Positions 22,708 through 37,735 of a stretch of 64,000 bases of DNA are shown piece by piece (within the stretch, counting starts at the first letter, position 1; each line of letters starts with the position of its first letter). Where the stretch lies: contig JBAMDO010000160.1 of the NCBI GenBank assembly GCA_037074765.1, positions 55,717 through 119,716 on the forward strand. Reading direction: 5' to 3'. The position numbers were made by a program, and so were the translations under genes. Under the pieces are notes generated by a model that was not told the origin of the DNA, searched no databases, and saw nothing but the letters and a program-made list of their open reading frames with translations. This stretch comes from Mansonella perstans. Taxonomy: Eukaryota; Nematoda; Chromadorea; Rhabditida; Onchocercidae.

Positions 22708-25700
22708 ATGTCGCAGTTTGGCCCAAAGAATCCAGCTGCTTGGGCTCGACCGCCAGGTAATTTTCGTCTTGCTCGTTGGAACAATTTAAAATTTGCTAGA
22801 TAAGTTATGAATACAATACTTTTTTTTCTGTATCTGGAAACTTGGTAGAATTTCTTGCCTATTATGTATTTTCAGTCTGTTTTCATAAGATATATATCTT
22901 TTGTTTGTTTGGAGAAACAGTACCGTTATTTTGTGAGCATTTCGTGGAATTGCTATCAAATCAAATTTCAAATGTTTGTTTGTAGCATTTAAAATTTGGT
23001 TTATCATTGTGAACACATGAAGCATGATGGTAATGCTTATATAACGTTTGAATTTTTGGGAAAATTCCGAGGAAAAACTAATCATTCTGTAATGTAAATA
23101 TAATTTACGTTTAACAATAACGCATTTTTTTAAATGAAATCTTGAGTTTAGAGAGAGAGCAAAAACAGTCTGAGTGACTTAGTTTTGCAAGTAAATCGTC
23201 TTTGACCGTAAATATTTAACTTTCAGATAGCAGTGGAATGCTTTTAATTAAATTATTGCAGGAGCAAATCAACAGCTCAACGCTGGTCTATTCCAGAACC
23301 CATTAATTGGTGCTCAGCCGTTTGCACAGATGGGTATGATCAATGCTGCTGCTTTCTCTCAGCAAGCAGTAGGTAACATGGGCATGAATTTGGGTATGTT
23401 GCAAACACCATCGCAAACAATTCGTATGCAAACCCAGCAGCAGGTAACTGGAATTTCGATTTATTTGATGATTTATAATTCCATCCAAGCAAAAACCAAT
23501 GTTTTTAGTACATTATCTCGACATTAATAGGCTAGTCCAGTCTCCTACTCTGAGCAGGTACTTTGTTCCCTGTATTATTTGATAGGTGGGGCTTAAAAGA
23601 CTTGAAAAAAAATTTTTTTTTAAAAATTTTATAAAGAAAAAAGTCATTATTATGACATCTTCAATTTTTTTTTCTGATGTTATTAGAGAGTTAGGCTGTG
23701 GTTATGGATATGATGTGTTGGGATTTAGTAAGTCATACTTCAGAGAATTTGCTAATCTCAGTATTACGGAAGATATATTTGGAAGAATTCAATAAGTTCT
23801 ATTTATGAATTATATGTTATTGCGGTAGTGCAGAATTTTCAGCAAAAGAACCGTACGTTCTCGGGTGTGGTTACAAAAATGCATGACAATTATGGGTTTA
23901 TCGATGACGATGTTTTCTTCCAAATAAGGTATGTGTAAATTAAGATTTTTCACAAGACTGAATTGTAAAAATTATATGATTTTATATGGTTTTTATTCAT
24001 ATGCATAAGTCTGTATCGTTTCCTGGATATAAAAGACATCGATTTTCGGACATGTTTGGGATTGATTTCGCTGTTCCCTTCTGTAAATCATTAAAATTAT
24101 ATGGACCAGAATGATTCGATATCTAAGAAATAATAAAGCAGATTGCTTTGTTTGTTTTCATTATCTGCTGCTGGGTATATATCTATTAACTTACGAAGTC
24201 CGTTTTAGTCATCTCTTTGATTTGTTCAAACAATTTTGTTTTCAAAATTTTTGATAGTGATTTAATAATTTTCCATACTATAGTCAAATTTTTAGTAACG
24301 TTCGCGGCGCCTTACCGCGAACAGGTGATCGAGTTATGGTCGAGGCATCGTATAATCCATCTATGCCGTTCAAATGGAATGCATACCGAGTTCAGTTAAT
24401 TGGCGATAAAGGTGGACCAGGTGGAGGACCATCTACTCATACACCTCCAGACCGTGGCCGACAACCGATGGTCGTCCGTGGAATGATACCCGGTGAACAA
24501 AGTTGGACAGGAAAAACTCTTGAGAAACCACAAGCGGTTACGCATATAAATGACTCTCGTTCACGTGATTTCCGAGCATGTAATTTTTTGAATCTGTTGT
24601 AGATTTATCAAGAGAGTTTTTGAAACTTCTATTATTGTTTTGAATCTTTTGAATTGTAATGAAATCTTCGTATCTTCGATTAGTATCATCGAACAATTCG
24701 CATTTTATTGTTGTAGATAACAAGCTAAATTATATATTTATAGCTCCACGCACTCGTTCACCACTTGGAGCAAGTCGACATCGTTCTCCTCGAGGTGGAC
24801 CATGTGGTCCACCGGCACTAGTGCAAGATATGAGACGTCTGAGTCCACCGAGACGTATTTCACCGCCTCGTGGTCTTCCACGACGATCACCTCGAAGGTT
24901 TTTTACAACAGTGTTCTGTATTTCATTGAATATGTAAGAAGTGTTTTGAAAACAATGCTCTTATTCTGTGGAATTTGTCAAAACGTAAATTTGAATATGT
25001 AAGCACGAACTTTTTTTCTGGATGCTCATTACTTAAGCCTATATCACTGAGGATATTTTGGAGACAATGCGTAGTTTTTGATTTTGCGGTGAGGAACACG
25101 ACTTAAAGATCGAAATTGTCAACTTTCGAGTTCCTGAAGTTGTGTTTTTGTAGAAGTCCACCTCGTGACTATTCGAAAGGTCCAGTGAGTCGTACATCCC
25201 CAAAACATTCAACACCGGCACGAAAACATGAAGTAAAACGAGAGCACTCAGCTAGTGTTTCGGGACGTAATCGATCTCCCTCACAGAAACATGATCCAGG
25301 TACTCACGACAGTTTGTCACCTCCTCGCCGACGTGCTCGCATCATACCGCGTTATCAGTGTTACATTCCGAAACCGCTAGTTTTGTAGGTTTATTTTGCA
25401 AACCTTTCAATTCCGCTGTTTTTATTCGGTATCAATTAAATCAGTGGTAATTTGATGTTTGAGGTCTTTTTTTGATCTTTGTTCTAATTTGATTTCTCAG
25501 ATCGTTTTTTGGTCTTGGTTCTGAGTTATAACCTATTTTTTAATGAAGAAATGGGATGAGGCAAACTGTGATGCAGCTGCGTAAACGTTATCCGTTACTC
25601 TACATCCCATCAGATTTTTCCGATGTCAGCATTGAATGGCCAAAAACAACCCCCATTGAAAATCCTATATCGATTTCTACATCACCCATCACTTACCATG

Positions 25701-28700
25701 TTTTGCACAGAGATATCGATTGTCCAAACGAAAACGCGCAAGCTCTGAATCCCCCAGATGCGGATTATCGGTTTTCTGTTAAGGTCAGATTTTATCTTAA
25801 TTTGATTTTGAATGTCACTGCATGTAACAATTTCCAGAAAATTCAGTTTCACAATTTCTTTATATGAATGAGATTTTTTCCCTACAGTTCCTATTCAACT
25901 GCATGTTTCAATATCAAGACTTGTGGTTGCTTTTCATGGGTAATGCCGTAACGTCTTAGATTTTTCAGGTCGTCCTAATGAGTCATCAGGGCTTATCTCT
26001 AGTTCACCAGAAAGCTTTTGGTTTACTAGTTGACGGTTCAGTTGATGAAAACATTGATCCGGCTTCACTGAAACGTTGCATCAACTTTGTTGTGGGTGAG
26101 AGTTTCTATTAATAACTGAGTTAATTTTTAGTAAATAAAATAATTTATTACAATTAGTTGAGGAAATGAATAACATAAAATAGTCGTCAAATTTGACGGT
26201 ATCTTGATGTCGGTATCTTGATGTCGGCATCTTGATTTGAAATTGTTTGTAAGATTTGGCTGTTCTGTTGTTTTGTGCTTTCTTTTTTTTTTTTCTTTCT
26301 TTTTTTATGTCGATTTTATGCTGCTCTGTTTGCTTATCATATTAACCGGTTCTTTTCTTTTTTTTCATAATAGGAACATTTTTGAGATTGTAGAGTTTGC
26401 TTGTGTTCAACTCAATTAATTAGTTAGTATTGTATAAAGTCATTTGCAGGTACGCGTAACAAAGAAATGATGGCAATCGGTGGTGCTTGGTCACCGTCAC
26501 TTGACGGTGATAACCCTGAGTCAGATCCACAAGTTTTTGTTCGTACTGCAATTCGGACTGTTCGAGCTTTAATTGGAGTGGACCTTTCTAAATGCCCTAG
26601 ATGGTATGTTAGAAAAATTCTCATGTTGAGCATCATTACTTTTCAGTCTTGACGAATCATGAAGGAAATTTCATGTGCTGAATTCCTTTGACATTAGAGG
26701 TTTTTAATAGGCGAACTTGGGAGTACCATAAATTTCCTTCCTTTTTTCTGAAATAAGTCTAAAAAGTATTGGAATAAGGAGCACGTCACGAAAGATCAGA
26801 ATAGCGATTGAGTTGGTAAGTGCAGATTTTGAGGGGTGAAGTTCTGTATTTCCATGCATAAAGTTATGCATTGCGGTGTCTTCGGTATAGTGACGAAGTA
26901 CCTGAGAATCTTCTGCTCCATTGTTCTATTTTATTAAATAACTTTGAATTCTAATTCCTATAAAAGCTGTTTTCTTAGAAAATCGTAATGCTTCTATGCG
27001 ACAGTGATGCAACGGCTGAATGGAACGGCTGCTGAAAACATTTTTTTCACTTGCATGACCCAAGTTTCCAGTAGTTTACACAGTTCAGTTCACATTATGC
27101 AGCTTTGACCTTTTACAAGGATAAGAAGCTGTGTTTGTGAAATTTTACAAAGCTTTAAACTTAACTAAGGTGTAAATTCTGCATAATCAATCTTATCAGG
27201 TAGATCTAGTGTGTAATTTCAACTTTTTTTGGAGGAAAGGGAAAAGATGGAGGCATCATTATAGTGATAAGCTGAAACAAAGTTTTGAGAAACCACTGTG
27301 AACCCTCAGGTACAAAATGGCGGAGATTCGTTATTATCGTGCTGAGAAAGATCGAATGGATACATGCTGCCTGTTTTTGCCGGACACCAGTGGTTTGATG
27401 CCTACCGAAGATTGCTATCAACAGTTGTTGGTTATGCTAAAGGATCAACTTGGGAACAAACTTGCTGCTGTAGATGCTCAAAAATTCGTTCTACCATCCA
27501 CTGTAGCTGCTACTGCTACAGATTCTGGAGATGCTGGGGAGGGAACTACAGCTACGACCGAGCCGATGGCTCCAGCTGGTGATGCTCAACAGCAATCGCA
27601 GCAGGAACAACGGCAAATTGATGACAACAAGGAGCAGGTGAAAACACCTAATAAAAAAAGAAAAGAAAGAACAAAACACCGTTCACTTTCAATTTTTTAT
27701 TTTTATCCGTATTAATATTTATCTAAGTTTTGTATGTGATTTGCTTGGTTTTCTACTTTTTGTTTCATTTCGTTTTACTTTAAATTCCTGTCCAGTTTGG
27801 TTCGTTTCACTTTCTAGTTGTACACTGTTTTCCAGTAAACTACTGGAAGTAAGCAATCGTGTTTTGTTCAGACATTCGTAAAAAACACTGGTCAGTTTGT
27901 TCGGCGAGTGTCTTCGTGTATTCTTGTCTCATTATGTGTCGCTACAATCAAAATTTTCAGATTTAACAGCTAAGACTGAAAAATTATCTGCTTTAGGTTT
28001 TCGCATGCTTCGCACTTTTTTTTAAATAAAAATATGGTAAAGCTGATTTGATTGGTGGCTGTAGCTTTGATAAATGTACGATTTTTGGGCTATTGCACTT
28101 AAATACCTCTAGAAAATTTTCTTTCCCTTCTAGGATTTTTTGATAGCTTGTCGGCGGATTATTGATGGCATACATTCTCTTTCGTGGGATATCAATATTG
28201 CTATTATTTTTTATCGGCTTGTTCGTTTTAGGTGCAGGAAGTGGAAGAAGAAGATGACGAAGATTTGAATCCAACTCACTGGTCTAAATTGGATGTTCGA
28301 ACAATGAAAGTTGGTTATCATCTTATTTTCATTCACTTTTGTGGAAAGATGTGCAAGAAATTTTAAAAATGGCACAACGTGCAATATCTATAACGGATGT
28401 TAACAAGATTTGTATTCATTGTACTCTTCGTTTATGCTTTGTTCTTTTCCTGAACTGATCTGTTTTTTCACTTCCATATTTTTGTTTCTTTTTGCTTCTC
28501 CTACAAAAAAATTTTTGTTTTTGGTTGCTTCTAGTGGATTTTACGAGCAAATGGATGCTTTATCACCTTAGTTTTGGAATTAATGACACAGAAAGGGATA
28601 TAAACTTCCAAAAGCTCATTTGGAGCAAGCTACGTTGACGACATTTCTTGTTAATTTTTAAATTAATTATAGCTTATTCCTGAAATGAATTTATGGCTAG

Positions 28701-31700
28701 TCTATTTTAGGTTGCTGAACTGCGACAGGAATTGATGGCCCGCGATTTGGAAACAAAGGGAGTGAAATCTATCTTATGCGCACGACTTCAAGAAGCACTT
28801 GATCACGAGAAAACAAAAGACGAAAATAAGGAGGATAAGGTGCTTGTTTGCAGATATTAGGAATACATATGATGAACAAAAAAAAAAGAAAAAAAAACAT
28901 TTTTGCAATTTTTGTGTGGCTTGGATTCGCAGTTATTCGAGGCAATCTAATATTGTAAATGAGGCTACATCCTAGCTTCCATTTGAGAATGACCGGAAAA
29001 AACTACATATTGTTCTTTTATGCAGACTGAAATCGCTAAACCTAAAGAAGAAAAAGAGGAGAAGGAACTAACAGATGAAGACAAAAAAGCTGTCGAAAAA
29101 TTTGTACGTTTCATTTAATATTTATTTGATTGAGAAATTTTTATTAAAGGTTATTTTATTAATACTTTCTGAGCTGCATTTGCTTTAAAGTTAACGATTC
29201 CTTTAATTAAAACTTGTTCTCGTAATAAACAAAGTAAGCGATTGTATTTTTGCAAATATGGCATTAGGACCATCGCTTGCTACTTCAGTTTGAAAACAGC
29301 ATTTGGTATAGATCAAAAAAATTATTATGGTAATAATGGTGTTTGTACACTAATATGACTAATATTATAGTTATAGATTTCATTTGTTTCCAGGAAAAAG
29401 AAAAGAAAGAAAAAAAGGCTTCACTAGAACGTCATTTCACTATTCCAAAAGAACTGGGAATACTGGTTTATCCGAACCGCATGGCCAAGGGTGGGAAGTT
29501 CGATTGTAAAGTAGTCTCTCTTCACACAATGTTAGATTACCGCACTGAAGATAATAAGGAACATTCCTTTGAGGTAAATTTATAATGTTAATTTAAATGT
29601 TTAATGTAATTTTTTAATTTGTCTACTCACCCAATATTCAGAACAAATCAGATCCAAGAATTTTTTTACTAAATTACACAAGTTTTTTAGTGTTCAGCAT
29701 GGTAAAATTACAGATTTTTATCAAGCAGTAATATTTATTCTAACATTTGGCATTTTAATTATTAGATAAATTTGGCGAATATGTTTTTAATATCGAATCT
29801 TGAGTAAGAATTACCAAAACATACTATTAAAGGGAATGATCTTTTCCAGCTGGCAGTTATGGCAGAATGTATTAGTGAAATGCTGGATCGTTCACAGGCG
29901 TTTGTCGTTTACAAAACACTGAGTTATGCTGTGGATAAAGAGTCAGAGAAGAAGCGTCGTGAAGAGGCAAAGCTTGCGGAAATAGGAGCGGAAGGTATCT
30001 TTTTGCTTTTATGAGAATAAGTTTTAAGCTGAAACCTCAAAAATCCTGATCTAAATTCAAATTGAGCTTGAGGTATAAACTTGGTAATGGTTTCGGTTTT
30101 CAGAAGGAACGGAAAGTGTCAAAGGAGATAAAATTGAGAAGTCCGAGGAAGAGAGGAAGAAAGATGATGAAAAGAGAGAAGAAGAGCAAAAAAAAATTCT
30201 TGCTGAGGCACGGAAACCGATTGTTATAGATCGGACAGTTTTTCAGGCTTTTGCTCACTTCGACCAGAATCTTTGCGGGTGTGTTTTAAGAATAGAAAGA
30301 TTAAAATGAAAACTAAATATTTCCTGTGCGCATGGAAGATTTGTTAGCCAGAAGTGATAGTTTTGATTCACATTTCAAACTGGGAACAGTTGAGATTATA
30401 AAAAATCATCGTGAATTTCGAATTTTTCAGGTATATCTTGGAAAAAGATTTTGAGGAAATACTCTTTTCCGTAGGTTTAAACATTTCTCGAGCACAAGTG
30501 CAGAAGCTGCTAAAGAGGTATTTGTCGCGTGATCGGATAAGTTATCGCTATTTTACGGATAGCTGGCCAAACAAAGATGGCACTGTAACATACAGACCAG
30601 GTGTAATATCGGACCCACCTACTACGGAACAGCTGGCGAAGGGTAGTTCATTTGCAGCTTTTTCTATTTTAACTGTGAGGTACCGCCTTCCATATATTTC
30701 CATTTATTAATGAAAATTTTGGAATTGTTAAATTTTTTAAGTTGCGTTACATCTTATAATTTGTCTTGTTGTTCAAGGTAATGTATCGAAGGAGTCGATA
30801 GATACTGACAAAAAGACAGCGGGTGATGTACCGGATATTAGTACAGCAGGATCTGTAATGTATTTGGGTTCTCTTATGAATATACCGCAAGTTTTAGAGC
30901 AGGTTTCAAGGATGGAGGCTGATGCTAATACTGCTTTGCAAAAGGTCGACGTGTTAGAAGCGCAACTAAGTAATTGTTAAAGATTCTTAGTTTTTGAAAA
31001 GTTATTTATCAAACAGTAAAGCTTAGTAGTGATTATATTGCAGTCATGGATTAATGTTGAATTTTGTTTTACAGAAGATGGTGCAAAGCACATTCAAATA
31101 GTAGAGAAAAAGAAAAAAAGATTGGAAGAAGATGTTGAAAAATACCGAAAGCGGTTGCATGATGCAGAAAAGTGTTTAAAGGTTGGCTATTATTTTCTCT
31201 TTTTGACTTTTATAATGGTTTTTAAATTATATATTTCGCTAGTTAGATGAGCAATAGCTGTTTTTGTTTTTGAAAATAATTAGTCAGCTTGCAGAACTCT
31301 GTGGATGATACTGTACAAATGAAAAGTGCGATCCAGGAATTCCGCCGAATCGGCGAGCGGATGATTGGCATGGCTGATAAGCTAATGCCAAATCCAAAAG
31401 AAGACGAGAAAATTTCTGAAAAAGATGAGAAAGATATGAAAAAGGAAAAAAAAGACGAAAAGGATGAAAAAAAAATGCAAAAAAAGGTTTTTTGTTGGTT
31501 TTTTATTATACTTAGATTCTACAAACTTGTTATACTGTTAAATGGAAAGATGAGAGGATGTTGGGGAATGCGTTTGATACTTTACAGAATTTCAAAAAAT
31601 TTGTAAAGGAAAGTAGATTTCAGAAAGACTCAGCTCCTACGAAAGTGAACGGTGAAGCTGAGGAAAAGAAAGAGCTGCAATTGGTAGATGAAGTTGGTGG

Positions 31701-31860
31701 AAATGATGTTGGAGACGAACCTATGGAGTCAGACGTTATTGTGCTGTCAGAAGAAGTAGCAGGTGACGAAGAAAAGGATGTTAAGAAAGAAACGTTATTA
31801 TTGCAGAAAACGGATTCTGCAGCTGGCGTTGTAGAAACTGATTCTGGTAAAAAGCAGTAA
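22708..31860 (+). CDS. lst-3: CCAR1/CCAR2 family transcription co-activator (LST-3-like)
   Basis: Twenty-one exons in phase give about 1184 residues (human CCAR1 is about 1150): 22708-22756, 23262-23443, 23843-23928, 24296-24579, 24744-24897, 25154-25384, 25549-25783, 25969-26095, 26450-26603, 27310-27637, 28232-28309, 28711-28839, 29026-29103, 29394-29573, 29850-29994, 30104-30278, 30431-30642, 30778-30969, 31075-31181, 31295-31486, 31624-31860. Order: Gln/Met-rich N-terminus; S1-like domain about 82-142 (FSGVVTKMHDNYGFIDDDVF; ASYNPSMPFKWNAYRVQL); RS/SP-rich linker to about 325; DBC1/inactive-Nudix region about 330-560 (RKRYPLLYIPSDF; AIGGAWSPSLDGDNP); SAP domain about 625-665 (ELRQELMARDLETKGVKSIL); LAIKA-type block about 720-800 (LGILVYPNRMAKGGKFDCKV); EF-hand-like about 855-910; C-terminal coiled coil and acidic tail. 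The family acts in the nucleus with Mediator and splicing factors. Weakest junctions are 25384/25549 and the last acceptor, which could be 31587. Confidence 0.93.
26197..26236. repeat. 14-bp tandem repeat, three units, in a CCAR1-like intron
   Basis: CGGTATCTTGATGT is repeated at 26197 and 26211, with a third, slightly changed unit at 26225. It sits just after a small palindrome (GTCAAATTTGAC). Confidence 0.85.
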
Positions 31861-34800
31861 ATGATAACAAGCAATGAACAGAAATGGAAGGTGATTCAAT
31901 TACTAGCAATCTGTTTCTTAAAATTTATTAATTTTTCAGTTCTTTGAAGTGCCGATTTTGAGGTAAGAATGGGAATTGTCTTCCGTCACTGAGTTCACAA
32001 GCTTGAAAATTTAATGACGAAATATCGCTGTCTCTTGTATTTAATATTCTACAGGTGGCAGTATCGTTTTTTGTTCGCATTTTTTAATATGTTTTCATTT
32101 GTATTTTTTTATTTTCTATGTTGTATTACCATATGATTACTTTGATATTCCCTTATTTATTTTTTGTTGCTTCTTTTTTCCATATTGTTCTCTTCGCTTC
32201 AGCTCTCTGCACTTTTCTGTTTCAAGTTTCAAACTGGGGCAATGATATCACAGAAACGGAAAGATTTAGAAGGAAACATTTTATATTTTCTGGTGGGAGA
32301 CAAATTTTTAAACCATTTAAATGCGAAATTTTTATAAGGGTTTTTTCTGACGACGAATGATTTTAGTCATTTTGCACTGTTTCAGATTATTTTACAATGT
32401 TTTAGTCGTGTTGATAATTTTTTGATAAGTTACCATTATATGCATATTTGATTATTATCGAAATCATGAAATAGAGAAAGAAGCACAATGTTGCAGAGAA
32501 TTTATCACAGCACAATTGCATGTCCTACTTTCTACCCATAATACTCTAATAATGAGTTGCATATAAAGATGAAACTTCTCTATAATGAACAGTGGTGCCA
32601 AATGCGTGAAATCGTGGTTGATTAACAGCTCTGATTCGATCTTATGAATCGAGGTATTGAAAGCATTTTTCTTTTAACTTACTGTTTAATTTCCGGGAAT
32701 TTTTATTTTATTTCTGGACTAACTAAACAAGATTAATCTTTGTTAGCAATCAGGATGAGGAATTGTTAAGAAATTTGTTGGTAGCAAAGGCTAACAAAAA
32801 TAGTTTTCCAATCATGATAAAAAAATAAATAGAAACAAGAAATTTCTGAAAGTTCAATTTAAATGATTGGTAGGAAAAATTTTGTCAGTCTTTGCAACTG
32901 ATTTATTGCCAATCTGCCGTAATTTTAATTAGTACGTTAAGAAGTGGTGCAGATTTATCTGAAATTTCATTTGATTAAATGGTAGTATTGAAATTAAGTT
33001 CGATTTGGAAAGTTCTAGCGAAATTAGTTAACCCGGCTAAATTAAAAAGGCTCTAATTGAGTATTAGCCGTAGTCAACCGTAATAAACAAGATGTAGATT
33101 AAGTATTTGGGGGGATTTTCTGGAATTACCGTAGGGAATTCGTTTAGACTATAATTTACTTTAAGCTTATATGTATTCAGTTCAGTGAGTTTTCAGTGCA
33201 ATGATTGCAAGTGAAATTTCATTTCTTTTTTTTCTCTCCATTATCAGCTTACCGTTAAGCATAGTACTAGTTTGTCTGATACATAAATATCGTAGTACAT
33301 CAACGTGGTAGTATAGAAAATGCTGTTAGCAACATAAGCACCGTAAACATAGCAGTCTTTTCATGAAGTATTTAATTGTGAAATATTTCTGTTTTATTGG
33401 TTTCATTCAGTTTTAACCAAATTTAGTAATATTTTTTTTGTCAATTTTTTTTTTTGAAATCACTGAAAATTTTCAAAAAAAAAAAAAAAAAAAATTGGAT
33501 TCAATTAATTGATTGTTTGATTACAGTCTGTAAATTAGTATTTAATATTAATAAATAAATAAATAAAATTAGTTTGGTAAATAAGAGAAATGAATAATGA
33601 TAGATCGTCGGGAGGGAAATAAATTTAAAAAATGATTGTCAAAATTTTATTAAGTTTTGCACTAATAGATTTGGTAGATTTAAAGTAAATGTGGAAAGTT
33701 TTTAGTTCAAACTTTTAGGAATTATATTCGAAAATATTAACAATTTGTTTACATATACCTCCTATTTGTTATAGTAGATGTTTACTTTCGTTAACCTACT
33801 ACTTACTACTTTACATAGACAAATTAGTAGAAATTCTCTTGTAAAAGGATATTTTGATGCATTTTGTATGGATGGATTACGATTATATTTAGGACATCGA
33901 TTTCTCTCAAACGAAAAGATATTGTGCAGTTGATTATATGTGAAACTGATAGAGATATGAATACAGGGTAAATAAAAGAAGAATGTAAAAACATTTCGTT
34001 CCATTTTTTAATTTTTAATTTGGGAATTTAAACTACTTATCATTAATGAACTTTGTTTTTCTTTAAAGCGATTTTGGCATATTCAAAAATGATTATCAAT
34101 TTGTTCCAGAAATTTCTTATCTCATTCAAAAAAAATTATTAATTGTTACTAATGTTCATGAAAAATAATGACTAATTTGTTCCGAAAATTTCTTAATTTT
34201 ATTGGAATTACATAAAGAAAAATTATTATTTGTAATTAGATTATTTAATCATGCATGTATTTTTTTTTCTGTTGCATAATAGCAAATATAATTATAAAGT
34301 TGTTACTTTAAAACGAATGTTACTAGATATCATAGTTGTAAAAAAAAACAACAAATTAATTCATTGTAACAAATTAAACTTAAATTTCACATTTCGATAA
34401 ATTGAATAAAATGCTAAATTGAAAAAACTGAAACTGGAATTTTCTGAGAGAAAAAAAAAATAAAACGAAAACATATAAAATTTAATGTGACAGTTACTGA
34501 TTATAACTTAATAGCTTTACGTCAATACTATCAATATTTTCAGTACAGTTATTCTTAGTTCCTTATCTTATCAATGAATATAATAAGAAATAAAGCATTC
34601 TATTTCTCCTCCTTTTTTCTTTTCCTGGATCTTCACCTTATGATTAGGATCCAATTTGGCTCTGGTGATTTATGAATTTTATTAATTTCCTAAAAATTCA
34701 AATTTTAATCAAATTTTAATCATGCTAATTCATTTATCACTATTCTCTATTATTTCATTTGTAAATTATTTATGGTAAAAAATGATTGCTGAAAAATAAA

Positions 34801-37116
34801 GAGAATTTACACAGAAGTTTATTGAAATTTCTTCTAAGTTTAATTTTACAAAAAAGAAAGAAAAAAAGATTGATTGATGGCAATAAATATTTGTTGTTAT
34901 TGTTTCGTCACGAATAATTTTTCAAATTGGTTGATGCCTTTTTAAAATAGTTCATTTAAAAGTTAGCATCAAATATAAAAAAATGAAGTCATAAGTGCGA
35001 AAACAAAAAAAAAAGACGAAAAATGTTTTTAAAAAGATTTTTTTTTTGTTTCACTTGATTAATGTACATTTTTCAGTGTCACAACAATCAATGCTTTTTC
35101 ATAAAATTAAATAAAAAAAAAAAACAAAGACAAAATTTTTAATTTCATTGTCTATAATTTGCATCTTTTTCCCCTGTCACTTTGACATATCATTATCATA
35201 ATTAGGCCTGATTATTTCGTAGGAATAAAGTAAGCATAAATGCAATTCTTCTGCATTGACTGTATATTTAGATATGCATTCATAGTTATAATATTTACCA
35301 TTTATCATTAATGTTAGTTGGATTTTCACTATAGAATTCAAAAAAAAAAAAAAAATTTATTTCATATTTCTGTAATTGAATCTTTTTGACACACATATAA
35401 TGCTTATTAATATAATTATATTATATGCCTAATTTATTTCAATCATTCTGCTTCAATTAACTCATTTTCAATAATTTTTCAAAATTTATTACTACCAGTT
35501 CCCAGTGTGCAATAACATATTTATTTCGTAAGAATGGAAACAAATTGAAAATTGCCAAAGATGGCAATTTTACACTGCGCGAATAGACCGCTTATTTCTG
35601 GTATTGTTATCATCAGCAGTAAATTGGGTTAAAAAATTATTATCCATCATTGATTTATTGATGTTTGATTTGGCGTAATATTTTCAGAATCGATTAAGAA
35701 TGGTTATTTCCAAATAATTTATAAATGTATCAAAACATTATCATTCATTTTCTAATTTTAATATAATTCTGAGATTTTATTACTCAGTATAATTTCTACA
35801 ACAATACTTCTCAAACATATGTTTCTATTTTTATTTCCAATAATTAATTTCCAATCAAATTATATCATTCAAACGAAATAAACAATTAATTGCAAATGCA
35901 GATAAAATTCAGGAAAAATTTTCTTATTTAGTTTTTGAAATTATTTAAATATGAGTAATTGTAATTTTAACATATTTATCGGCAAATGAAAACTTTTTCA
36001 TCTTTTCACAAAATTTCATTTTGAAAAGAAAAGAAACAGTATCTTGATATTAGTTGCATTTTGCAAAAAAGCAATTAATATGTAATCTGAGATAAAAAAA
36101 AAACGGACTTACGGAATAAAATATCTCATGAAAATGAGAAAGATTTAAAAAAAAATAAGTTTTTGGAATTTTTTATGACACAGAGAAATATTCATGAAAC
36201 AATTTTTTACATTTAATTTTTTTTTTTAATTTAATAATTTCTCATATAATAATTTTCTAGTTTTTTATATTTTTTAAAAATTATTAGAAAAAAATGTAAC
36301 CCACGTATTTTCTCTTTTATCGACTTTTTGTTAAGATTTATTTATGTTAAGAAAGATAATAAATGTTTCAAGTTAAAATTATCAGTCATCCAATGAACTT
36401 TTTAAGTTAAATTTATCGATTATTTAACGAAGCCTTTCTCTATCGAGATATAAGTCGACCTTTGAAGTCAAAATTATTGATTCGACAAATATAAAGCTTA
36501 TCTAAGTTATCAATCTTGAAAGATATGTTGACAGCGAGTGAATGAGAGAGAAATTAAAAGAATGTTTTCAACCGTACCAGGCAACTCTTGCCACATTTGA
36601 TACGACAGACTGATTGGTTGACCTAATTTATTTTAAGTATTCCTGTGTTGTTTGTATATAATAGCATTCTATGTTTTTATTAAATTTTTTCAAATAATTT
36701 ACAAATTTTAGTTTTTTTTTTATTTTTATTTTATTTATAGCTATAAAATGAAAGCTAAGTGCTAAAGTAAATGGAAAAATAATATTTAAATTCAATTTGA
36801 TTCAAATTAAACTGCTTCTTTTTTCCTTTTTTTTTTCAATCTATAAATTTAAATTTTAAACTTAAATAGATCAAATATTAGTTCAAATATAGAAATACAG
36901 TCTGGGGAAAAAAAGAGAATTTCCATATTTGTTATTACATTTTAAATTTATTTCTGAAATTTTTTTTGATTCAAAATTTGCAAAAAATACAATAAAAAAA
37001 TAAACAATTACATTTATGAAATTAATTTGATCGTAGAAAACATTTATTCGAAATGCCGAAACACTACGAAAAATAATTTTAACATTTGAGCTATAGTAAA
37101 TTATTATCATTTAACT

Positions 37117-37387
37117 TTTCTCTGTCTCTCTCTCTCCCTTTCTCTCTCTCTCTCTTCTAACGTTATTAATCAATTAACCTGATCAATAGGTTCAATTGAA
37201 GAAGAATTTGACAAATTTGTGCGTGTGTGTGTGTGTATATGTGTGTATATGTATGTATGTGCGTATCTGTGTAATGCTGAATATTTTAATGACTTAACAA
37301 TAGGATGCGATACACATAAATCACTGATCACCGATCAGGGTACCTTTCTCTCTCTCTCCCTCTCTTTCTCTTTCTCTTTCTCTTTCC
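37117..37387. repeat. Microsatellite cluster: CT, GT/GTAT and CT runs
   Basis: Three simple repeats lie close together: CT-rich 37117-37156, GT/GTAT 37219-37265, and CT/TTTCTC 37344-37387. Pyrimidine tracts with alternating purine-pyrimidine runs can adopt non-B DNA. Confidence 0.85.
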
Positions 37388-37595
37388 TTAATTTCATTTA
37401 TCTTATTAATTATTCTTGAATTATAATAAGTTCTTATTTCACCAATTCTTATTATCATTATCATACTTATTTAGAGAATTTTTGATAGATACTACTCTAA
37501 CTGGACATATTTACTGTTCTATCAAATATATTCCACATGGATATTTATTTATCTTTATCAATTAAAACTAAATGAATTCATCCCCATTTTATCAG

Positions 37596-37696
37596 ATGGC
37601 CGTCGTAAATGTTGTCGCACTATTCGACAAGCTTTGTATACTTCTACTGTGCAAGGTGGTGTATGTATGTATGTATGTGTGTATGTATGAACCACA

Positions 37697-37735
<39 letters not shown>

